Below are positions 1-5,444 of a stretch of DNA of 10,370 nucleotides, piece after piece. The notes below the pieces were generated by a model. The model saw only the letters and a list, made by a program, of their open reading frames with translations, was not told the origin of the DNA and ran no database searches. Positions within the stretch are counted from its first letter, which is position 1, and each line of letters begins with the position of its first letter. The DNA comes from JAAXTX01 sp037139695 (lineage in GTDB: Bacteria; Patescibacteriota; Minisyncoccia; Moranbacterales; UBA1568): the NCBI GenBank assembly GCA_037139695.1, contig JBAXFX010000047.1, positions 1 to 10,370 of the forward strand, read 5' to 3'. A program made the translations under genes and the position numbers.

Positions 1-51
1 TCCTATCGAAATTTTCGGATTTACAGCTCGACATGAGATTTGAGATAGATA

Positions 52-80
52 CTTACAACTAACGACTAACAATTTATAAC
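52..80 (+). promoter_or_regulatory. Possible sigma70-like promoter downstream of and antisense to infB
   Basis: CTTACA at 52-57 (four of six against TTGACA) lies 17 bases before TATAAC at 75-80 (five of six against TATAAT). Transcription from it would run rightwards into the 3' end of infB on the opposite strand. An AGGA at 81-84 precedes an ATG at 92, which opens an 83-codon frame that lies almost wholly antisense to infB and has no recognisable domain. The rest of 1-148 holds no gene I can support; it lies downstream of infB and carries three copies of TCGGATT (15-21, 97-103, 117-123). In an A/T-rich stretch a chance match is quite possible. Confidence 0.25.
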
Positions 81-148
81 AGGAACGAAAAATGTATCGG
101 ATTGAAGCTGATCGTTTCGGATTCCGAAAAATCCTGATGCGATGGCGA

Positions 149-1927
149 TCAAAGCGTACGGCGGCGGGTCTCCTCTTTGTAACAGGCGAGCGTGTCGCCG
201 GTCTGGACCTTCTCGCCACCCTCGAAGACGAGTCCACATTCGTTTCCCTGGCCGACTTCGTCGACATTCTGCTTGTTTTGCTGGAGGTTGAGGAGTTTTC
301 CTTGGCCGATACCCTCGCCACCACGACGGATCTCGATGAGTGAATTCCGAAGGATCTTTCCCTCGCTCACGCGGCCACCGATAATTTGGTCGCGCTTGCC
401 GGTCTTGAAGACCGCGAGCACGGAGAGGAGACCGAAGTCTGTCCGGACGGTCTCGGGCGGGAGTAGGTCGGCAAGCCGTTCCTTCGCCCGGTCGACGAGC
501 TTATAGATGATATTGAAGGTCTCGATGGAAACAGCGTTCTTCTCGGCAAGCCGCTTGGCGACCGGAGTCGGCTCCACATTGAAGGCGAAGATGACCGCGT
601 CGGCACCGGCCGCCATTTTCACGTCGGACTCGGTGACCGCGCCCACATCGGACGAAATTTCTTCAAGCGTGACCTCGTCGGACACGATGGTTCCCAGGAT
701 CTGGCCGATAGCTTCGAGCGATCCCTGGACGTCTGCCTTGAGGATGTAGGAAAGTTTCTTCCGTTCGTCTTCGCCCTCGGATTTGGCCTTGAATCCCTTT
801 GCCGTGACGACCGCCTGGGAACGGGCGCGCGCCGCGGACTTGCCGCTCGCTACCGAGACGACGTCGTTCGTCTGCGGGGCATCGTGGAAACCGTACACGA
901 TGGCCGGTACCGACGGCCCTGCGGTCTCGATGCCTTTGCCGGTGTAGTCTTCCATGCGGCGGATGCGTCCGAAGGCGGACCCGGCGATGATGTCCTGGCC
1001 GACCTTGAGCGTTCCGGTGCGGACGAGGACGGTCGCGACCGGTCCTTTTTGCTTGTCGAGGTGCGCTTCGAGGACCACGGCGAGGCCGTCGCGCTTGGCG
1101 TCGGCGACGAATTCCTCGACGTCGGTCAGGAGGATGATGTTCTCGAGCAGCGAGTCGATGCCGATATTCTGTTTGGCGCTGATTTCGGAACAAAGGATCT
1201 TCCCGCCGTATTCCTCGATAAGGATGTCATTCTCGGCAAGCTCCTGTTTGACGCGATTGATGTTCGCGTCGGGCTTGTCGATCTTGTTGATGGCCACGAT
1301 GACGGGGAGCCCGCGCTCTTTGAGATAGGTGATGACTTCCTTGGTCTGCTTCTGGATGCCGTCGTCGGCGGCGACCACAAGGATGGCGATGTCCGCGATG
1401 GAGACGCCGCGTTTGCGCATCGCGGAAAACGCCTCGTGCCCCGGGGTATCGATGAAGGTGATGATTTTACCGCGCTTTCGGACCTGATAGGTGCCGAGAT
1501 GCTGCGTGATGCCACCGGCTTCGCCCGAGGCGACGCTTGCCTTGCGGAGCGTGTCGAGGAGGGTCGTCTTGCCGTGGTCGACGTGGCCGAGGATGGTTAC
1601 GATCGGTGCGCGTGAGGGGAGTTTCTTGTCACTCTCTTTTTCCTTGGCACAGAGTGCGAGTAGGCCTTCGAGGTCGAGCGGTTTTTCCTCGGAGCCGGTT
1701 TCTTCGGCCGGGACCGCCTCGAATCCGAGATCGGAACCGATGACGCTTGCGGTTTCGAAGTCGATCTCCTCGTTGATGGTCGCGAGGATGCCGTTCTTCA
1801 TGAGCTCGGTGATGACGCGCCCGACCGGCAAATCCAACCGCTCGGAAAACTCCTTCACGGTAATAGTCGCCGGGATGAATACCTGCGGTTGTGGCTGTGA
1901 CGTCTCGTCTTGCGGTGTCTCGTTCAT
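149..1927 (-). CDS. infB: Translation initiation factor IF-2 (short form)
   Basis: IF-2 is the cytoplasmic GTPase that brings formyl-Met-tRNA to the 30S subunit and promotes 50S joining. All GTP-binding motifs are visible: G1 GHVDHGKT (114-121), G2 GGITQH (138-143), G3 DTPGH (160-164), G4 NKID (214-217) and G5 SAK (250-252). An IF2-N-like helical domain lies at about 17-70. Domain II is at about 283-365, domain III starts near KADVQGSLEAI (397-407), and the fMet-tRNA-binding C-terminal domain, with ECG at 563-565, reaches the end. At 592 residues it lacks the long, variable N-terminal extension of enterobacterial IF-2 (about 890 residues), which fits small-genome bacteria. The ATG at 1927 is 20 bases after the stop of the DUF4446 gene, so the two are probably cotranscribed. 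Only a weak AAGAA precedes the start. The stop is TGA at 149-151. Confidence 0.97.
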   Translation of the reverse strand: MNETPQDETSQPQPQVFIPATITVKEFSERLDLPVGRVITELMKNGILATINEEIDFETASVIGSDLGFEAVPAEETGSEEKPLDLEGLLALCAKEKESDKKLPSRAPIVTILGHVDHGKTTLLDTLRKASVASGEAGGITQHLGTYQVRKRGKIITFIDTPGHEAFSAMRKRGVSIADIAILVVAADDGIQKQTKEVITYLKERGLPVIVAINKIDKPDANINRVKQELAENDILIEEYGGKILCSEISAKQNIGIDSLLENIILLTDVEEFVADAKRDGLAVVLEAHLDKQKGPVATVLVRTGTLKVGQDIIAGSAFGRIRRMEDYTGKGIETAGPSVPAIVYGFHDAPQTNDVVSVASGKSAARARSQAVVTAKGFKAKSEGEDERKKLSYILKADVQGSLEAIGQILGTIVSDEVTLEEISSDVGAVTESDVKMAAGADAVIFAFNVEPTPVAKRLAEKNAVSIETFNIIYKLVDRAKERLADLLPPETVRTDFGLLSVLAVFKTGKRDQIIGGRVSEGKILRNSLIEIRRGGEGIGQGKLLNLQQNKQNVDEVGQGNECGLVFEGGEKVQTGDTLACYKEETRRRTL

Positions 1928-1947
1928 GATGATTCTTATAAGGTCGA

Positions 1948-2481
1948 TTACTTTCCTGTCGTTTTCTTGGTGAAGGCGGCCGATTGCTTCCGTATAGCCC
2001 CGCCGATAACGTGTTTTTCCTCTTCCGAAAGGGGGTACTCCTTTACTTCGGCCCCGTTCTCGATCGGCTTGGCATAGACGCGCGTCCCTTCGCGGGTGTG
2101 GATCGACGAGATGACGAATCCGGTGTTTTTCCCGTTGAGGAGTGCGACCGCGAAGCTTTGATTTCCGCCGGTCTCTTTGAACGGGTTGAACCGCAGGAGC
2201 TCGGTCTTATGGATGCTTTCTTGTCCGAGCCGGTAGAGCTGCTCGGCGATGCCATAGAGCTTGCGGATTTCCTCGTCGGCCGCGTCGAGTCCTTCCTTCT
2301 GTTTCAGGATGATTCCTTCGAGATCGGCGCCGGATGCTCCGGAAAGGACCGCCGAAAGACTCTTTTTGAGCTTTTTGAAGCGGAAAAAAAGCGTGGCGGT
2401 CGCCACAAGACTAAGAAGTCCGAGGCCGATGGCGACGAGCGTGACCCACATTCCGTACGATGTTGAAAACAATCCTTCCAT
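1948..2481 (-). CDS. DUF4446 family membrane-anchored protein
   Basis: This 177-residue protein matches my recollection of the DUF4446 family, whose biochemical function is unknown. A single hydrophobic segment at about 11-34 is followed by a basic stretch (RFKKLKK), consistent with an N-terminal anchor and a cytoplasmic remainder. A charged, probably helical region covers about 53-95. The family signature then follows: RFNPFKETGGNQSF (97-110), the ALLNG and SSIHTREGTRVYAKP segments (113-139), and YPLSEEEK (149-156). In Firmicutes the family is often found beside chromosome-partitioning genes; here it is the promoter-proximal gene of an infB operon. The ATG at 2481 is chosen because the membrane segment starts right after it and a promoter lies just upstream. 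No Shine-Dalgarno is visible: CCCCCT directly precedes the ATG. Confidence 0.85.
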   Translation of the reverse strand: MEGLFSTSYGMWVTLVAIGLGLLSLVATATLFFRFKKLKKSLSAVLSGASGADLEGIILKQKEGLDAADEEIRKLYGIAEQLYRLGQESIHKTELLRFNPFKETGGNQSFAVALLNGKNTGFVISSIHTREGTRVYAKPIENGAEVKEYPLSEEEKHVIGGAIRKQSAAFTKKTTGK

Positions 2482-2501
2482 AGGGGGAATGAAACAATCC
2501 T

Positions 2502-2530
2502 AGCCTAACACGGAAACAGTGTCATGTAAA
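2502..2530 (-). promoter_or_regulatory. Promoter for the DUF4446-infB operon
   Basis: On the minus strand TTTACA (complement of 2525-2530, five of six against TTGACA) is followed after exactly 17 bases by TAGGCT (complement of 2502-2507). TG sits one base before the -10 hexamer, giving an extended -10 (TGTTAGGCT). Transcription would start near 2495, about 14 bases before the ATG at 2481, so the leader would be very short. The -10 itself is only three of six. Confidence 0.55.
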
Positions 2531-2544
2531 GGAAAAAGAGGAAG

Positions 2545-2576
2545 AAAAAAGGAAGGAGAGAGAGTCTTCTTCCTTT
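2545..2576 (-). terminator. Second intrinsic terminator after the NTF2-like gene
   Basis: Read on the minus strand, AAAGGAAG and CTTCCTTT form a perfect 8-bp stem (complement of 2569-2576 and 2548-2555) with a 13-base pyrimidine-rich loop. The last three stem Ts continue into three more (complement of 2545-2547), giving a run of six. It lies inside a 37-base uninterrupted purine run on the plus strand (2528-2564). It would back up the stronger hairpin at 2593-2627 and keep upstream transcripts out of the DUF4446-infB operon. Confidence 0.5.
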
Positions 2577-2592
2577 ATTGATACAGATTGAT

Positions 2593-2627
2593 AAAGGGCT
2601 TTCCGTATGTGTTTCGGAAAGCCCTTT
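2593..2627 (-). terminator. Intrinsic terminator of the NTF2-like gene
   Basis: A perfect 13-bp stem is formed by AAAGGGCTTTCCG (2593-2605) and CGGAAAGCCCTTT (2615-2627) with a 9-base loop. It begins 12 bases downstream of the stop codon at 2640-2642 on the minus strand, the expected terminator position. The U-tract on that strand is short (TTTAT), so efficiency may depend on the stem or on the second terminator just beyond it. Confidence 0.75.
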
Positions 2628-2639
2628 CGTTCGGTTCCT

Positions 2640-3056
2640 TCAGGATTTTGCCAATGGCGGCGTTGAGGAGGAATGATGATGTGTGATAGTCCATGATCGG
2701 CCATCCCATTCGTGTAGGAACGAGAATCGTGCTATCAGATGATGCGAGGCTTCTCTAAAATCAAAACGATAGATTCCCGTGTGGAGATAAAGTTTTGCCT
2801 CTCCGATGCTCTGAACCGCTTCCTCGACTATCGACGGGACCGGTTGAAACTTGAGGAAGTATTCGAAATACTCCGCGATGTCTTTTCTTCCTCGTACGAA
2901 CTGATCAGACAGAGTCGGATGAAAGGTTGCTTCTTCGGCATAGAGTTGAGCGACGGCTTCGTGGTCTCCGTTTCGCACGGACTTGCTCCATTGCGCGAAA
3001 TTCTTGGACATCACGGGCTCGATGGCCCGTGGTATGGGGATAATGAGTGGCGCCAT
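2640..3056 (-). CDS. NTF2-like (SnoaL / CaMKII-association-domain type) small protein
   Basis: A 138-residue single-domain protein with the pattern of SgcJ/EcaC-type or CaMKII-association-domain NTF2-like proteins: FAQW then VRNGDHEAVAQLYAEEATFHPTLSD (helices 1-2), YFEYFL, an EAVQSIGEAKLYLHTGIY strand region, and a C-terminal HHHSS (131-135 when counted from the ATG at 3056). NTF2-like folds are cone-shaped dimers that bind small ligands or act as oligomerisation modules; the ligand and reaction cannot be read here. Two starts are possible: ATG 3056, about 35 bases downstream of the predicted transcription start, or ATG 3011 (MSKNFAQW). I keep 3056 because residues 11-20 continue the first helix. 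A 7-bp stem (3012-3018 with 3025-3031) sits just upstream of the inner ATG. The gene stands alone between terminators and a palindrome-rich region. Confidence 0.8.
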   Translation of the reverse strand: MAPLIIPIPRAIEPVMSKNFAQWSKSVRNGDHEAVAQLYAEEATFHPTLSDQFVRGRKDIAEYFEYFLKFQPVPSIVEEAVQSIGEAKLYLHTGIYRFDFREASHHLIARFSFLHEWDGRSWTITHHHSSSTPPLAKS

Positions 3057-3098
3057 TGTTCTTCGGGGTTTTTGTTTTTTGTAATGAACGACTTTGCC

Positions 3099-3127
3099 TT
3101 TTTACTCCCGTGCGATTTCGTTGTCAA
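3099..3127 (-). promoter_or_regulatory. Promoter for the NTF2-like gene
   Basis: On the minus strand a consensus TTGACA (complement of 3122-3127) is followed after 17 bases by TAAAAA (complement of 3099-3104, four of six). Transcription would start near 3092, about 35 bases before the ATG at 3056. The 28-bp palindrome at 3155-3182 lies about 28 bases upstream of the -35 box, a position suited to a regulator-binding site. Confidence 0.6.
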
Positions 3128-3154
3128 GCACCAATATCCCATCGGAGTATCACG

Positions 3155-3182
3155 CAGTATCAGAGTACGTACTCTGATACTG
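3155..3182. repeat. 28-bp perfect palindrome
   Basis: CAGTATCAGAGTAC (3155-3168) is followed without a spacer by its exact reverse complement GTACTCTGATACTG (3169-3182). A perfect 14+14 palindrome is very unlikely by chance in this sequence. With no loop and no U-tract it is not a typical terminator. Possible roles are a dimeric regulator's operator, a cruciform site, or the relic of a mobile palindromic element. It lies upstream of the NTF2-like promoter. Confidence 0.9.
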
Positions 3183-3190
3183 AAAAGGTC

Positions 3191-3202
3191 TTGATATATC
3201 AA
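3191..3202. repeat. 12-bp perfect palindrome
   Basis: TTGATATATCAA is its own reverse complement. It starts 8 bases after the 28-bp palindrome and ends 18 bases before the outer edge of the next inverted repeat. On its own it could be chance; its position within the series makes it worth recording as a possible half of a compound site. Confidence 0.6.
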
Positions 3203-3220
3203 TCAACACCTATCACGAGA

Positions 3221-3260
3221 GGGGTGGCGCGAAATGACGACCGTCATTTCGCGCCCCCCT
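3221..3260. repeat. Long inverted repeat, 14-bp perfect arms extended to about 19 bp
   Basis: GGCGCGAAATGACG (3226-3239) and CGTCATTTCGCGCC (3242-3255) are perfect arms around a 2-base spacer. Outside them three G-C pairs and one G-T pair (3221-3224 with 3257-3260) continue the stem beyond one T/C mismatch. Neither side carries a U-tract, so this is not a clear intrinsic terminator. It resembles REP-type or other dispersed palindromic elements in style, but no second copy occurs in this window. Confidence 0.88.
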
Positions 3261-3370
3261 ACGGTCGCATCATATCGGGTAATTTTTCGGATGAATACGT
3301 ATGGAGTCAATTCGATGATCCTCTCGCAGTTTGATGTGATACGGGATTAACCGAATCACTGTTACGTTCA

Positions 3371-3399
3371 GGAGTTCAACTCCCAATTAGGAGTTGAAC
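3371..3399. repeat. Double dyad of GGAGTT / AACTCC units
   Basis: GTTCAACTCC (3374-3383) and GGAGTTGAAC (3390-3399) are perfect 10-bp arms with a 6-base loop. The left part also contains a separate dyad, GGAGTT-C-AACTCC (3371-3383). The unit GGAGTT therefore occurs three times in alternating orientation within 29 bases, an arrangement typical of operators bound cooperatively by dimers. It lies about 65 bases upstream of the first possible SulP promoter element and about 110 bases upstream of the TTGACA box. Confidence 0.75.
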
Positions 3400-3510
3400 G
3401 CCTTCGATAGCAATAGAGAACACATCAAGTTGTTTCGGTATGAGTAGGGAGTCCGTCATACTGTTGGTATATATTGCCTGAGGGGACATTTCTATTTCCC
3501 GTTGACGCCG

Positions 3511-3538
3511 TTGACAAGGCGCTTTACCCTCTTTTAAA
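3511..3538 (+). promoter_or_regulatory. Promoter for the SulP gene
   Basis: Consensus TTGACA (3511-3516), a 16-base spacer, then TTTAAA (3533-3538, four of six against TATAAT). Transcription would start near 3545 and give a leader of about 190 bases. An alternative is the extended -10 TGGTATATA at 3465-3473, which lacks a recognisable -35. Both point toward the transporter gene. Confidence 0.5.
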
Positions 3539-3606
3539 CATGTGATATCCTAGAGCACATTGACTTCCGCTTCCCAAGTACGGGAAAAAAGAAAGCAGAG
3601 TTGTTT

Positions 3607-3681
3607 GAAGGTCAAAGACCGTTCGGGACCAGCCGTGCCTTCCTCCGTGAAGGGTGCCGGCGTCGAAGGTCTTTTTATTTT
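3607..3681 (+). promoter_or_regulatory. Attenuator-like leader of the SulP gene with an intrinsic terminator fold
   Basis: AAAGACC (3614-3620) can pair with GGTCTTT (3668-3674), which is followed by TTATTTT: an intrinsic-terminator fold inside the 5' leader, 57 bases before the ATG. The enclosed segment contains a CCTTC/GAAGG hairpin (3638-3653) extended outward by GCCG/CGGC. The heptamer GAAGGTC occurs twice (3607-3613 and 3665-3671). The first copy can form GGTC-AAA-GACC (3610-3620), which competes with the terminator for the same GACC. Mutually exclusive pairings of this kind are the hallmark of transcription attenuation or a riboswitch. I do not recognise a known ligand-binding core. Confidence 0.5.
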
Positions 3682-3737
3682 GTCCTTGATATCAGGAATT
3701 ATCCGAAGTGCCTCTATGGCGCATAATGTAAAGAAAT

Positions 3738-5366
3738 ATGCTGACCGAGAATATCAAACGGAACCTCAAATCAGGGCTGACGGTATCGCTCATTTCCATC
3801 CCGCTCTCCGTGTCGCTTGCGGTCGCGTCCGGCGTGACGCCACTCATCGGTATCGTGACCGCTGTTTGGGCGGGGCTGATCGCGGCAATCTTCGGGGGCA
3901 GCAGCTTCAATATCGTCGGGCCGACCGGGGCGCTCTCCGGCATTATCGCGACCTTCGTCTTCACGCAGGGGATCGGGAGCGTGCCGATGCTGGCTATCGT
4001 GGCCGGCGTCGCCATCCTGGCGGCGTATTTCTTCCGACTCGAGCGATACCTCATCCTGGTCCCGTCGAGTGTCATTCACGGGTTCACGCTTGGCGTCGCG
4101 TTCATCATCGGCCTCAACGAATTCAACTTCGCCCTCGGCCTGAAGGGGCTGCCATCACATGAGAAGTTCTCCGAAAACCTCCTTGAGTCATTCCGGCATA
4201 TTCCCGAGATTTCCTTTCCCGCATTCACGATATTTCTTATTTTTCTCGCCGGGCTCATCGCCTTCAAGAAATTCGTGCCAAAGCTGCCGGGCGCCATCTT
4301 TCTCGCGCCGGTCGGTATCGCGCTCGGGTATCTCGGACAGACGCATGCCATTCCGCTTTCGCTTGAGACACTCGGCATGAAGTATGGCGACATGAACTTC
4401 CAACTCTTCTCGCTCCCGCATTTCTTCTACTCGGCAACTTTGCTACGGTCGGGTCTGGTCATCGCTCTCATCGCGATCCTCGAGACGATGCTCTCGGCCA
4501 AGATTGCCGACGGTATGACAAAGACGAAGCACGACGAGCGCAAGGAGATGCTTGGCCTCGGCCTCGCGAACGTCGTTTCGGGACTTTTCGGGGGGATGCC
4601 GGCGACCGCCGCCCTGGCGCGTACCTCGCTTAATGTGAAGACCGGGGCGGAACACAAGACGTCCGCCATCATCAACTCGGTTTCCGTCGCGATCATCTCG
4701 CTCTTTCTCTTGCGCTACTTCCAGTTCATCCCGATGGCGGTCATCGCGGCCATCCTCGTCTTCGTCGCGATCCAGATGGTGGAGACGGAGCACTTCTTCC
4801 GCTTCTACCGTTTCGACAAGACCATCTTCGGTATTTCGATGATCGTCGCGGTCGTGACGGTCGTCGAGGATCCGATCACCGGCATACTGCTCGGCGTCGT
4901 GCTGTCGCTCCTCATCTCCGTCGACAAGATGTCTCACGGCCACTACGATATGCGTCCGAACCGCTCTGACCTTTCGGACACGGACGGCTCCAAGGATGGG
5001 AAGGGGAAGGAAATCGAGGAGAATCCGGATGTCCTCCTGTACTCGTTCCGTGGTCGGCTCGTGTATTTCAACAGCCGCGCCCATATCAGCCGGTTCGAGA
5101 CCGGGCTTTCGCAGTACAAATACATCATTTTACGGTTGCGCGAAGTGTTCTTTATCGACCTCGATGGCGTCGAGGCGCTCAATGAGATCATCTCCGTCAT
5201 CGAAGGCCGTGGGCAGAAAGTTATCCTCTCGAGCATCGACGCGAACGTCCTTGATATCCTTAAGGAAGGGATTGACGGGTACGACCGCCTCGACAAGGCG
5301 GGTATGATCTTCCCGAAGACCGAAGACGCGCTCAAGCATCTCGGCATCGAGCCGAAGGAGGCGTAG
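3738..5366 (+). CDS. SulP family inorganic anion transporter with C-terminal STAS domain
   Basis: A 542-residue inner-membrane protein of the SulP (SLC26-like) family, which carries sulfate, bicarbonate or related anions; the substrate cannot be told from sequence alone. The membrane domain covers about 10-395. It has the family's first-helix motif IPLSVSLAVASGVTP (21-35), FGGSSFNIVGPTGALS (52-67), and the conserved eighth-helix region from ETMLSAKIAD (249-258) to the GGMPAT and RTSLN motifs (285-299). A charged linker (about 397-430) leads to the STAS domain (about 431-540). In the STAS phosphorylation-loop position, where anti-sigma antagonists have DSSG, this protein reads DLDG (474-477), so no phosphorylatable Ser/Thr is there. 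The ATG at 3738 follows a weak AAAGAA. The gene is monocistronic: it has its own leader, and the next gene is convergent. Confidence 0.93.
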   Translation: MLTENIKRNLKSGLTVSLISIPLSVSLAVASGVTPLIGIVTAVWAGLIAAIFGGSSFNIVGPTGALSGIIATFVFTQGIGSVPMLAIVAGVAILAAYFFRLERYLILVPSSVIHGFTLGVAFIIGLNEFNFALGLKGLPSHEKFSENLLESFRHIPEISFPAFTIFLIFLAGLIAFKKFVPKLPGAIFLAPVGIALGYLGQTHAIPLSLETLGMKYGDMNFQLFSLPHFFYSATLLRSGLVIALIAILETMLSAKIADGMTKTKHDERKEMLGLGLANVVSGLFGGMPATAALARTSLNVKTGAEHKTSAIINSVSVAIISLFLLRYFQFIPMAVIAAILVFVAIQMVETEHFFRFYRFDKTIFGISMIVAVVTVVEDPITGILLGVVLSLLISVDKMSHGHYDMRPNRSDLSDTDGSKDGKGKEIEENPDVLLYSFRGRLVYFNSRAHISRFETGLSQYKYIILRLREVFFIDLDGVEALNEIISVIEGRGQKVILSSIDANVLDILKEGIDGYDRLDKAGMIFPKTEDALKHLGIEPKEA

Positions 5367-5388
5367 GAAACTTTTGTAGTATAAAAGA

Positions 5389-5424
5389 AAACCACCACGC
5401 CCTTCGCGAAGAGTGTGGTGGTTT
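5389..5424. terminator. Bidirectional terminator between the SulP and SDR genes
   Basis: AAACCACCAC (5389-5398) and GTGGTGGTTT (5415-5424) form a 10-bp stem, with a further CTTCGCGAAG dyad (5402-5411) in the loop. On the minus strand the stem is followed by TTTTCTTTTAT, a good U-tract for ending the SDR transcript. On the plus strand the tract is only GGTTTCG, so termination of the SulP transcript, whose stop codon is at 5364-5366, is probably weaker. Confidence 0.85.
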
Positions 5425-5444
5425 CGTATGCTTTCGGTCCGGCC

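Larger units (their letters stand above)
3057..3737. other. Divergent intergenic region rich in inverted repeats
   Basis: This region of about 680 bases separates the NTF2-like gene (minus) from the SulP gene (plus). I find no convincing coding sequence; open frames across it have no domain pattern, and some exist only because the palindromes translate alike on both strands. From left to right it holds a minus-strand promoter (3099-3127), three inverted repeats packed into 106 bases (3155-3260), a double dyad (3371-3399), an extended -10 sequence TGGTATATA (3465-3473), a TTGACA promoter (3511-3538) and an attenuator-like leader (3607-3681). The stretch between 3261 and 3370 shows only an 8-bp ATACGTAT palindrome (3296-3303). 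Confidence 0.7.

Noticed and set aside
115..129. TTTCGG-ATT-CCGAAA hairpin after infB as a terminator
   Set aside because: On the minus strand the T-run precedes the stem instead of following it, so it does not have terminator form.
884..1615. 243-codon open frame antisense to infB
   Set aside because: It lies wholly opposite the GTPase domain of a confident IF-2 gene; its Asp/Gly/Val-rich composition is the mirror of that gene's codon use.
2739..3194. 151-codon plus-strand frame over the NTF2-like gene
   Set aside because: The minus-strand frame has a clear NTF2-like pattern, promoter and terminator. The plus-strand frame has none, and its end crosses the palindrome.
3560..4162. 200-codon plus-strand frame overlapping the SulP leader and 5' end
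   Set aside because: From 3738 on it is a shifted frame of the SulP gene, rich in Arg, Gly and Ala. Its first part covers the attenuator-like leader.
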